A DNA stretch of 64,000 nucleotides from Maratus speciosus. Taxonomy: Eukaryota > Arthropoda > Arachnida > Araneae > Salticidae. Below are positions 1 to 9,970 of the stretch, piece after piece. The translations under genes were made by a program, and so were the position numbers. The notes under the pieces are model-generated. The model was not told where the DNA came from. It did no database searches and saw nothing but the letters and a program-made list of their open reading frames with translations. The stretch lies in contig OZ010786.1 of the NCBI GenBank assembly GCA_963932465.1, positions 535,869,073-535,933,072 of the forward strand. Direction: 5' to 3'. Within the stretch, counting starts at the first letter, position 1. Every line of letters starts with the position of its first letter.

Positions 1-322
1 GAGCATTCATATACTCACAAACACAGAGGGAGAAAATATCTTTTATTTTTATAGATATTTGCTTTTTAATTTACATTTTTGCTTTATAATGTAGATTTTG
101 TTGTTGCATTATTATTTGGTCTTAAATAAAGTTCTTTTTTTCAAATATTTTATATAATGCATGGCATGTCCATTTTTAATTATTAGTAATAAGTACAGAG
201 AAGTGTTATTTTTTAAGTTCACTAAAAAATACTAGATTGTGTATTTTTCTTAAAAAAATGTGGTAAGATTACATGTTTCTTCTTCTATAGTAGTTATTTA
301 TTTCTTGTAATATACGAGTATA
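1..322. other. AT-rich stretch, nothing recognised
   Basis: AT-rich sequence with short runs of T and A. I see no open frame with family motifs, no inverted repeat pair and no tRNA-like promoter. Confidence 0.5.
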
Positions 323-1108
323 GGGTAAAGTGCCCATATTTCGTCCCCCTTAACTTCTTCGCTTCTGCGAAAGTGGCACCATTTATGATGCAAGGCACAG
401 GGGACGGAAGATAATAATGGTTGAGTATTGAATTTTTCGTTTGCCAAGACGCATACATAAATTAAAGACGGCGAATTTTCTATTTTTAGAAGACATGAGT
501 TCTTATTACACCGTTTGTGGAACATTATTTCTTATTTATTGCATTTATTTTACGTTGGTAAGATGCTGGCAATAGCATACAGTGCGTTTTAGGACGTTTC
601 AGTGCATCTTACGGAAACTGAAGCTCCGTCATATTAGTAAATAGCGTGGTCCCAATTAAATCCCCCTTGCACTTCTTATTTTCGTCCCGGGGACGAAATT
701 AGGAATGCTTTTTCAAGACATTTTTCCCGCGTGTTTGGATGGCTAATGTTTCGTTATGTTATTCATCCACTGATAATTAGTACATTTCTTTGTGCCTTAC
801 TTTAATGTAAATTAAATTACTTATTCATTTTGAAATAAATTTTGATTTAGTCATAAATTAAACCTCTGCGTATTGGATTTTTCGTTGGGCAGAATTATGG
901 GACCATTTTATGCCCTTTGCATTTTTTAAATACTTTTGAAAAAACAATTTTTCGCATTGTTAAAATTTTTGTGTACGATATTTGCCTATGTTTCTATGTG
1001 CGTGGGTAGTTAGTCTATCTAAAATCCAAATTTTGTAGATTTTCACTGAAAATTACAAGTTCCAAGGGCCTAAAAGTGACTGATCGTCGATAATAGGGCA
1101 CCTTATCC
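323..1108. mobile_element. Non-autonomous TIR element, TA-flanked (pogo/Tc1-like MITE)
   Basis: The left end reads tagggtaaagtgcccatat (from 321). The right end, read on the minus strand from 1110, is taggataaggtgccctatta. The two match at about 85% over 20 bp, and each outer TA fits a TA target duplication. The interior holds repeated phrases containing 'cgtcccc' and 'ggggacg' (about 344, 413 and 685), the kind of subterminal repetition seen in pogo/Tc1-group elements. A minus-strand frame covers 298-525 but runs into the TIR and has no recognisable domain. It is called a deletion derivative; the superfamily is uncertain. Confidence 0.55.
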
Positions 1109-1479
1109 TAATGCAAAAAAGATCTTTACAATGCAGTAAATAAATAAATAATATAAAAATAAAATATTGTGTAATCTTACAAATGGAAAAATACCCTTAA
1201 AAATAGGAATTGCGTTTTAATTAATTAATTAAATTAGTAAATTATATATATTATTTTTAAGGCAGAAAAACCATTTTTCATATATGATGCAAATACTAAC
1301 ATTTACATTATTTCATGCATTTAAGCGTCATGAATTAAAGACATTTATTTTATCATTTTGCCATTTATCTTCTAAAATAATTTTTTAAAGTATTTTCAAA
1401 TCATATAACGTTTTTCAAATTGGAAAAATATAATACTTATGAAAAGCCATTTCCAAATAAATATATTCTCCCTAAAATT

Positions 1480-1545
1480 ATCATTTCTGAAAATATTTAT
1501 TCCCCATCTACTCATTTAGCTTTTAAAAATTTCATTCACAGAACC

Positions 1546-1592
<47 letters not shown>

Positions 1593-1790
1593 CAGAAAAT
1601 ATTCAAATAACGTATTGGGAGACCTTATGTGTCTGATATATATCTGAAAGCGTTTTGAAAGTGTATATTTCGCAAAACGAAAATATATTTCTAAAAGAGA
1701 TTTTTAGAATCTTTGAATAACAATAAGAAAATATCAAATGTTTCTCAAAGGCAAATTAAAGTAAATTTCAATAACGAAAAACAACTTAAA
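1480..1790 (+). repeat. Dispersed repeat copy (partner at 40530-40720)
   Basis: The order of phrases around 'tttattcccc', 'cttttaaaaatt', 'atatatttc', 'gattctt(t/g)aa', 'caataag', 'caaatg(a/t)ttctcaa' is shared with 40530-40720. The T44 tract falls inside this copy and is absent from the partner. This is an old interspersed repeat of unknown class. Confidence 0.4.
1547..1590. repeat. Poly(T) tract, 44 bp
   Basis: An uninterrupted run of 44 T. It lies inside the dispersed repeat at 1480-1790, so it is probably a homopolymer expansion or the tail of a retroposed insertion. Confidence 0.9.
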
Positions 1791-2732
1791 AAAAAAAAAA
1801 AAGATTTCTTTAGATGTATACTGGCATTACTTTTTTAAATATAGAAAACAACTAAAATCAATCTAACAAAAAATTGCATTAAAATCATAAAGCTAAATTA
1901 TTTATTGAAAAAAAACTTTATTTCTTAATTAGTGTTGCTTTTCCCAGAAAGAAGAATAAAAAAACAAGCATTTAGCAGGAATCCTGCTTCTTCAAAATTT
2001 ACTGTCACTCCCCCGAGGGAAAAAAAATAAATATAGATAGAACAAAACACATTTCTGTTTTAAGACTTAAAATACATTCTTTTATTTTATATAAAATTTC
2101 GCCTTTTGCATCCGCTGAAGAATTCCGAATTTACAACCAAGTCATGAGACTGGATGGTGGACGTTTAAAAATATTTCTGTTAATTTTCATAATAGATATT
2201 TGAAAGTTTGTGAAAATATACATTTCACCATAAGTATATAGAACACTTTAAAAGAAATTTGCAGTCTTATTAGAAATTTAACATCTTTTTAAAAAATTAA
2301 AATTTTAAAACGAAATGTTAAAGTGCTCCTTGCATCTTAATTTATTAGATATTTCCTCAATTTTGGATTTTAATCCCCTAAAACTGTATTACAAACAAAT
2401 CTGTGTATCAATTTTTTAATCACTTAAATAGTTAATTTTTTTAGGGATATTTTTCTGAATTCCACATCAATTTTCATCAAAATTCTGCCTTATAATAAGT
2501 TAAAAATCAAATTTAATTGTCTTAAAGAAGTCGAATTTTAAAATGCATACACAGTTTGTTTTTAAGTAGGAGGATTCTTCCTTATCAGTTTCATGAATTT
2601 TGATCAAAAATTAAGTAACAAGGAACATAAAAACTGAAACATCAGTATTGAAAAAACAGATTTAAAGTATATCAAAAGGCCAAAAAATGTTTGTGGATAA
2701 AATTAAAAACATATAACTTTGCGAAATATATA

Positions 2733-2924
2733 CAACCTGTGGCCAGAAAGTTCGGTGAATGAATTTTTTTATTTCAAATAGTGTATTGTACAGCATCAAA
2801 TACAATTTAGTGTCATTCAAAATAATCTCCATAGATGGTAATGCACTGTCGGGAACGAGTATATAAGTCCTGGAAACTCCTGTAAAACAGTTCTTTCGGG
2901 ATGGCTTTCAGCTCGGCCGTCACG
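2733..2924 (+). repeat. Left inverted arm of the fold-back mariner
   Basis: About 190 bp, complementary to 3281-3470 with scattered mismatches. It starts with the TIR and ends at gctcggccgtcacg, which is found inverted at 3281-3294. Confidence 0.85.
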
Positions 2925-2958
2925 GTGGAGTTCGTCGTCGCCTAAAAAAAAAACGAAG

Positions 2959-3398
2959 GTACGGTCAGAGAAATCGTGCATAAAGACAATACTTTTAGCA
3001 TTCTTTGACTCTAATGGTCTCATTCACAAAGAATTCCTCCCTGAGAGTACCACATTGAGTGCTGTTGCCTACGCCGATGTTCTGAAGCGTTTACTGCAAT
3101 GGATCCGTCGCGTTCGCCCGCCTTGGTTGTACGGCAGTTTCTGGCCGCGAAGGTAGTTGTGACACTTGATCACCCCCCTTATTCACCTGATTTGGCACCT
3201 ACAGACTTCTTCCTCTTCACCATATTGAAGTTAGCCCTGAAGGGAAAAATATTTACGGACATCACCGACATTCAACGCAACGTGACGGCCGAGCTGAAAG
3301 CCATTCCGAAAGAACTGTTTTACAGGAGTTACCAGGACTTATATACTCGTTCCCAACAGGGTATTACCATCAATGGAGATTATTTTGAAGGACAGTAA
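2959..3398 (+). pseudogene. Mariner transposase, C-terminal fragment, frameshifted
   Basis: One frame from 2959 reads a mariner-like block with 'AFFDSNGLIHKEFLP' followed by 'LKRLLQWIRRVRP'. After a frame change the frame 3099-3398 reads 'VVTLDHPPYSPDLAPTDFFL' and ends in 'GDYFEG', the usual mariner C-terminus. The SPDLAPxDFFLF block holds the third catalytic Asp (D34D motif). The HHDNAP block that should carry the second Asp is missing at the frame change, so there is a deletion as well as a frameshift. The N-terminal DNA-binding half is also absent. This copy cannot encode active transposase. The family call is secure; the subfamily is not. Confidence 0.85.
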
Positions 3399-3470
3399 AT
3401 TGTATTTGATGCTGCACTATACTATATTTGGAATAAAAATTCATTCACCGAACTTTCTGTCCACAGGTTG
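3281..3470 (-). repeat. Right inverted arm of the fold-back mariner
   Basis: Complementary to 2733-2924. In this copy the arm overlaps the 3' end of the transposase frame, so this is the original end and the left arm is the duplicated one. Confidence 0.85.
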
Positions 3471-3681
3471 TATATTCGTCTCTGCATGCGGTTTTCCACG
3501 AATGACATAGAATAAATTGGAGAACAATAATACACACAAAAAGAAGTCGATTTTGGGGTCGATTTTTGTTCTAATAAAGGTCCACTGTCACCTTAAACTA
3601 CATCTATAAAAAAGTATGCATATGGTGTCACTATCACGGAATAATACAGACACACAGCAAAACAAACTCGAAAAAAAAAAA

Positions 3682-4269
3682 ATCGGATATCTAATGATTC
3701 ATATGCCTTCACTTGTTGCCTTCATTTGTTACTAACATTCATATGTATACTGAAAATTAAATATAGTTTATAATACCTCCGTGTGTTATCAGAAATCATT
3801 TTTTTTGTATTTTTTCAAATTTCGAAATTGATATTACACACGAATCAACAAAGTTTTATTATTTCAGCTTTTTTATATGAATTATGTAATTGCGGGCAAA
3901 AAAAGTCACACAGATATTCTTTAAAATGCGTTTTGTAGCAGACGATATTATTGACATAGCACGTACTCTTATTATTTTTTTTTAGTAATTATGAGAAAAT
4001 GGCAACAAAAAGATATAGCAATCTACAATTTTCTCATTACTGTCTACAGAAAGGGAGTACTTCTGTTGCCACCATTACAGTATTGGCATTAAAAAGTACA
4101 AAAATATATATAAAGAGAGATGCAGTTTTCAAATAAATGCCATTTAAAAGTACATTTTCCCTCCTATACGACGGTGTAAGAATGGAAAATGTGCGATGTT
4201 TAGAAGTTTAAAATATTATAGAATGTCATCAGCATTTTGAAAGATGTCGTCGTCATTAAAAAAACCATA

Positions 4270-4307
<38 letters not shown>

Positions 4308-4840
4308 GGTATTTAATGATTTATATGCCTTCAATTGTTACTAACATTCATATTGATAGAGAATGTTAAATACAGTAAATACAGTTTATACTAGCTCCGT
4401 GTTTTATCAGAAATCATTCATTTATATTTTTCTCAAAGTTGGAAAATATTATTACACACGGATCAATAACATTTCTTTATTTCAGCTTTTTCACGTGACT
4501 TAAATATTTGCGGGCAAAATAAATCACACAAATATTCTTTATATACACTTTTATAATAGATGATATTATTGACATAGCGCGTACGCTAGTTACTATTTTT
4601 TTGAGTTGCTATGAGAAAATAGAAACAAAAAGATATAGCAATCTACTATTTCATTATTACTCTCTAGAGAAAGGGAGTACTTATTTTCACAACATTACAG
4701 CAATGGCATTAAAAACTACAAAAAATAAATAAATGAAGATGCAGTTTTCAAACAAATTCCCCTTAAAAGTACCTTTTTTTCCTCCTATACGATGGTGTAA
4801 GAATGGAAAAAGTGCAATGTTTAGAAGTTTAAAATATTTA
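3682..4840 (+). repeat. Diverged tandem duplication, two units of about 622 bp
   Basis: Unit 1 (3682-about 4220) and unit 2 (4304-about 4840) share ordered landmarks. 'atcggatatctaatgatt' at 3682 matches 'atcaggtatttaatgatt' at 4304. 'ctcctatacgacgg' at 4161 matches 'ctcctatacgatgg' at 4782, giving a period of 621-622. 'gggagtactt' and 'ttagaagtttaaaatatt' occur in both. A poly(A) run of 34 (4271-4304) sits at the junction. No coding content is recognised. Confidence 0.8.
4271..4304. repeat. Poly(A) tract, 34 bp
   Basis: An uninterrupted A run exactly at the junction of the two 622-bp units. Confidence 0.9.
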
Positions 4841-5059
4841 GTAGGGTTTCAGTATTTAATCGAGCAATGAGGTGTAAGTGTATTCTTTGGTGATGACACT
4901 TTAATTGTTGTCTCTATGAAATAGCATATCGGGGGCTAATACATTCAGTATATAATCAAAAATCTCATTTAAGATAAAAATATTGCATTACTGGATGATA
5001 TTGGTATTAAGAAGATTTTTATTAAATTTTAAACTTTACAATACTTTTATTAAAATCTC

Positions 5060-7240
5060 TCAAAGTAATTACTCAATTCTAATTTACTTCTTTTTGCATT
5101 TGGATAGAGAGAAAAAAATATTTATTAGTAAAAATACTGAAGTCCCTATTAATATTTCTCTTTTCATAATATCTTAAAGTAAAATCATAAAAAAAATCTG
5201 TAATTCGAAATGAATTAACAACATTAAATTGTTGTAACAGAAAAAAAGAGTATTAGTTGCTTAACATTTCCTTAAGACACCAAAATTTAACACATCAAAA
5301 CATTCTGCTGCTGCCTTTGTTACAAACATGACAATAAAATATCTGGAATTGCCTTACTTTTTCTTCAGTCTTAACTACTGCATTTTTTTTTTTTTTTTTT
5401 TACAGAATGGGATGGAAATAAGTAGCACATACGAATTTAATTCTTTTCGTACTCGGATTGAGAGAAAAAAAATAACTGTAAAAACACTGCAGCACCCAAT
5501 AATAATATATTTTGTCTCATATTATTTTAAACCAAACGCATTTAAAAACACTCTAATTCGAAAAAACAACATTAAATTATTTATCGAAAAAATGATTATT
5601 TTTTACTGAACCTTTTCTTAAGACACCAAATTCAAGACATCAAAACTCTCTGTTGTTATATTTGTTGCAAACATATGACAAAAAAATATATGTAAATGCC
5701 TTCCTTTCCTTTCAGTCTTAACTACTGCGATTTTTTATTTTTATTTATTTTTTTTTTTTTTTTGTTGTTGTTGCAGAATGCGCTGGAAATAAGTAGCACA
5801 TACCAATTTACTTCTCTTGGTATTCGGACAGAGAAAAAAAGATTATTGTAAAAACACTGAAGTCCGCAATAAAAATATATTTTGTTTCATAATATCTTAA
5901 AGCAAAATCATTTATAAACACTCTAATTCGAAATAAATTAACAACATTAAATTGTTTTATTGAAAAAAAGAGTATTTGTCGCTTAACATTTTCTTAGGAG
6001 ACCAAAATTTAAGACATCTTTCCTGTTATTTTTGTTACAAACATATGTCAAGAAAATATCTATTATTGTCTTCTTCTACTTTCAGTCTTAACTACTGCGA
6101 TTTTTTATTTTATATTTATTTTTTTTTATTTTTTTTTGTTACAGAATGCGGTGGAAATAAGTAGCACATACCAATTTACTTCTCTTGGTATTCGGACAGA
6201 GAAAAAGGGATTATTGTAAAAACACTGAAGTCCGCAATAAAAATATATTTTGTTTCATAATATCTGAAAGCAAAATCATTTATAAACATTCTAATTGGAA
6301 ATAAATTAACAGCATTAAAGTATTTTATCGAAAAAAAAGAGTATTTGTCGCTTAACATTTTCTTAGGCCACCAAAATTTAAGACATCTTTCCTGTTATTT
6401 TTGTTACAAACATATGTCAAGAAAATATCTATTATTGTCTTCTTCTACTTTCAGTCTTAACTACTGCGATTTTTTATTTTATATTTATTTATTTTTATTT
6501 TTTTTTTGTTACAGAATGCGGTGGAAATAAGTAGCGCATACCAATTTACTTCTCTTGGTATTCGGACAGAGAAAAAAGGATTATTGTAAAAACACTGAAT
6601 TCCGCAATAAAAATATATTTTGTTTCATAATATCTGAAAGCAAAATCATTTATAAACACTCTAATTGGAAATAAATTAACAGCATTAAAGTATTTTATCG
6701 AAAAAAAAGAGTATTTGTCGCTTAACATTTTCTTAGGCCACCAAAATTTAAGACATCTTTCCTGTTATTTTTGTTACAAACATATGTCAAGAAAATATCT
6801 ATTATTGTCTTCTTCTACTTTCAGTCTTAACTACTGCGATTTTTTATTTTATATTTATTTTTTTTTATTTTTTTTGTTACAGAATGCGGTGGAAATAAGT
6901 AGCACATACCAATTTACTTCTCTTGGTATTCGGACAGAGAAAAAAGGATTATTGTAAAAACACTGAAGTCCGCAATAAAAATATATTTTGTTTCATAATA
7001 TCTGAAAGCAAAATCATTTATAAACACTCAAATTGGAAATAAATTAACAACATTAAAGTATTTTATCGAAAAAAAAGAGTATTTGTCGCTTAACATTTTC
7101 TTAGGCCACCAAAATTTAAGACATCTTTGCCGTTATCTTTGTTACAAACATATGTCAAGAAAATATCTATAATTGTCTTCTTCTACTTTCAGTCTTAATT
7201 CTGTGATTTTTTTTACAGAATGGGGTGGAAATAAGTAGCA
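5060..7240 (+). repeat. Tandem array, about six units of 346-376 bp (mostly 369)
   Basis: The landmark 'cttag/cttaag' after 'taacattt' recurs at 5271, 5617, 5993, 6362, 6732 and 7100, giving spacings of 346, 376, 369, 370 and 368. Each unit contains 'gtcttaactactgcga', a T-rich stretch, 'cagaatg(c/g)g(g/c)tggaaataagtag', 'tattcggacagagaaaaa' and 'aaaacactgaa(g/t)tccgcaataa'. The central units (about 5990-7100) are almost identical; the first ones are clearly diverged. Short repeated open frames (for example 5976-6164, 6345-6530 and 6715-6957) are by-products of the repetition, not genes. Confidence 0.9.
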
Positions 7241-7500
7241 CAGTGACGTCAAAGAACGCATAAAGGAATGCATAAACTGTGCATTCTCGGAATTCTTCAA
7301 TGAGTGATTCATTTTCCGTATATTTCAAGTTTACTGTGGTTCAATTACTTCTCTTGCAATGTTGTTTTTCTATCAACGCACGTAAAATAATGGGAAAATG
7401 AAAGAGAAAAGCGAAGCTTGAAATCGTTAAGAATATGGATCATAATTGAATTTTTGCGTGTTTTACTCTAAAACGGTAGTTTGAAGGCGTGCATTTTATT
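7240..7500 (+). repeat. Dispersed repeat flank of the 369-bp array (partner at 43920-44190)
   Basis: After the last array unit the sequence continues with 'tgcattctcggaattctt', 'tgattcatt' and 'tgaatttttgcgtg', all found in the same order at 43960-44140. The partner copy also carries one unit-like segment but no array. The array therefore arose by expansion within one copy of a dispersed repeat. Confidence 0.65.
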
Positions 7501-7691
7501 TATACATTTCTTTTTATATAACATTAATGCGGCACTCAAACACTTTAGGTTTACAGGAGTGTTTAGAAGGTTTATTTTTGAATAAAAGTAATAATATAAG
7601 TACTACAAAACATCTGTATTCAATGCACGCCCCTTGAAATAAAAAAAAAAAATGATTATTTTCCTTAGCACAAATTAAACGTGGAACATTT

Positions 7692-7693
<2 letters not shown>

Positions 7694-7734
<41 letters not shown>
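7694..7734. repeat. Poly(T) tract, 41 bp
   Basis: An uninterrupted run of T. Its flanks (7501-8201) are AT-rich without recognisable features. Confidence 0.9.
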
Positions 7735-7740
<6 letters not shown>

Positions 7741-8201
7741 TATTTAATCAGTTTTCTAAAACTTTAGAAGATTTGTTTAATACTCCTATTTTTTGTATAT
7801 TTTTTTATATTTCTAAAACAGATTATTTTTAAACAAATAAAAAATAGTAAAGGCATTTTTTTATATAAAACTAAACTGAAAAATTGAAATATTCCACACA
7901 GAACTGCATAAATGAATGAATTTAAATAATAAACTTATATATTTTTATAGCTGTTTTTAGAAACACTTCCTCTATTTATTTTTTTTTATTGTTAAAAGAC
8001 TTTTTTATTGAAAAATTCTTATTTTGAAATTATATTCAAGGTAAAAATGCATGTTTTTGAAAGCATTAAGTTATTTTTTACTTTAAATTACAAGAAGTAA
8101 ATGTTTTCTTCTCATAAAAATATTTGTGATTTTGTTGGAATTGATATTTATTATATTTAATATATGAATTTATATATTATAAATTATGAAACTTCATTTT
8201 T
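7735..8201. other. AT-rich stretch, nothing recognised
   Basis: Low-complexity A/T sequence between the poly(T) tract and the start of the nested element complex. I see no coding or TIR signal. Confidence 0.5.
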
Positions 8202-8827
8202 AGGGTTCAGTACTTCTAAAGTAAAAACGGAACCGTTATAAGATCACTCCTGTGTCTGTCCGCCTGTCTGTCACAGCCCTTTTACTCGTAAACTATGCAA
8301 CGTGTAAAGTTCAAATTGACGGAAGTAATAAAGACTACTGACCACATATTTACAGATTAAGAAATATTCATAAATATATTTAGGAAAAATGTAGAGGGGC
8401 TAATTAAGTTACTTGAAAAAAAATATTGTCTTTGTATGTCGTGTGGGGTATTGTGTGAAAACTTTCGTAACGCTGAAAACAAAAATAAATTTCATTTAAT
8501 TTTAGATATTATATTTTCAAAGTTATGGTAGAAAATGTAGTGCAAAAATATGCCCCCCCCATCTAATTCCGAATCTATTGAAACTCAAATTATGAAAAAA
8601 TTAGAGGTAGTAGACATTAATTTAAACCTTGCAGTAAAATTATAGCGATTACCCTAGGTCACATAGTTTTTGACAAAATCGCATTTTTTCGTTACAATCA
8701 AATTTCGATTTACGGGCTTCAGCAAAAGTGTTGAGCAGAGGTAGAGGTACCTATCGTAGCAGAAGTATAAAAGCATTGTCGATCATGAATTTCGGAAAAA
8801 ATCGTCCGTAATTAGCCGAGATATTAA

Positions 8828-9086
8828 CCCTTAAAGACACGGACGGTTTGGACATACATAATGGCAGGGACGGCGTACTCTATGCTCCATCGGCTTTCAA
8901 AGCCTATATAACACATTTTAAGGATATATTTAGGTAATGCAAAGCCCAGTAGCAGTATAAAAGCAATAAACGTCAAATTGTTAAAGACAGACTAATTTAA
9001 TGCGAAATAATCACATTAATACTATGGGATTTTCGACTAGTTTCCATTGAGTGGCTCTCTTAATACACCTACTATGTCTTTAAAGG
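8828..9086. mobile_element. TTAA-flanked MITE (piggyBac-type), 259 bp
   Basis: The borders are TTAA at 8824-8827 and 9087-9090. The ends are cccttaaagacacgg on the left and, on the minus strand, cctttaaagacatag on the right. A TTAA duplication with ends starting CCYTTAAAGACA is the pattern of piggyBac-derived MITEs. It has no coding capacity. It lies in the left part of the old repeat, next to the Academ-like insertion. Confidence 0.75.
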
Positions 9087-9201
9087 TTAACTAAAAACCT
9101 ACATGGAATAACAAATTTACAAAATAGGTATATTTGCTATTATTTAGGTTCCATATATCTTAGAACGTTCATGGTATATCCATTTATACTTTTCTAGTAT
9201 A

Positions 9202-9745
9202 CAGGGTGCAAAGGGAAGTATTTTTAACCTGAAAACACTTGTGAACGGAGAGAGCTACAGCTATGCAAGTGAGGTAATGGTATAGTAAAGCGACTACGCC
9301 GGATTTAATGAAAACGACAGCAGCGTCTCCTAGTGGCGAAATTTGGAAGATAGCCACTGCAAATCGAAAACAAAAAGAGATAGAACAACATTTCCAGTTA
9401 GAAAATTTTGGAGCATAAATTAATTAATAGAATACGACATTTGGTTTACAGGGATAAGATAAGTCTTTGCCTGTTTACCCAAAAAGGTCCGAAATGAATG
9501 CACTCGATATTGTGTAAATGTTTGAATGGAATAATCAGAAGTATGAATAGCTGGGTTGGAATTATTGAAAATGCATAAGAATCGTGCACTTTGTGCCAAG
9601 TCTTTGAAATTCGGTGTAGTATAATTTATGGTCTTAAGCTTTTCGGAAACCATCGCAAACAACTTGTGCGCGCACTCTGGTGGCCTGTTTGCTAGAAGTC
9701 CAATATGGCTGCCATCTGTATTTGTATTTTTTAATAGATGGCCTT
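9202..9745 (+). repeat. Left terminal inverted repeat of the Academ-like element
   Basis: Landmarks such as gagagagctacagctat, gaaatttggaagat, aaaacaaaaagagatagaac, ggataagataa and gtgcactttgtgccaagtct all reappear inverted on the right side. A minus-strand open frame (9420-9758) crosses the repeat. It resembles the inverted sequence at 12720-12976 only because of the repeat, so it is not annotated as a gene. Confidence 0.75.
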
Positions 9746-9970
9746 CTATTAAACACATAATCTTGAAATATATGAATAATAAATGAATAATATAATACCA
9801 ATATATAATATGGTCTTTACAATAATATAATAATATATAATAATTCAGTAATATAATACCAGAACAGCAGCATAAAATATATTAGTGCTTTTTTCTGGTT
9901 TATAAGTTTTGAACAGTTACTTCAGAAAAAAAACTACAGTGTATTTCTTAATATCAACACAAAAATAAAC

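Larger units (their letters stand above)
1109..2730. other. AT-rich non-coding stretch with a 44-T tract and a dispersed repeat
   Basis: No gene is visible. The stretch holds a T run at 1547-1590, a shorter A run near 1789 and a dispersed repeat (listed separately). The remainder is low-complexity A/T sequence without TIRs or coding signals that I could detect. Confidence 0.5.
2731..3472 (+). mobile_element. Fold-back mariner element, defective
   Basis: Both ends carry the same TIR: caacctgtggccagaaagtt at 2733 and, read inward on the minus strand from 3470, caacctgtggacagaaagtt. TA is present at both outer borders. Unusually, the inverted repetition continues for about 190 bp (2733-2924 against 3281-3470), because the left end is an inverted copy of the element's own 3' coding end. 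Between the arms is a decayed mariner transposase C-terminus. No other mariner copy is present in the window. Confidence 0.85.

Noticed and set aside
5976..6957. Three similar open frames (about 60-80 codons) repeated at 369-370 bp intervals
   Set aside because: They are by-products of the tandem array. They are rich in Phe/Tyr/Leu from T-rich DNA, and the diverged array units do not keep the frame.
5060..7240. CRISPR-like regular repetition
   Set aside because: Units are 369 bp with no short repeat/unique spacer structure, and the DNA is eukaryotic.
9420..9758. A 112-codon minus-strand open frame
   Set aside because: It lies entirely in the left TIR of the Academ-like element. The similar peptide at 12785-12976 is simply the inverted repeat read on the other strand.
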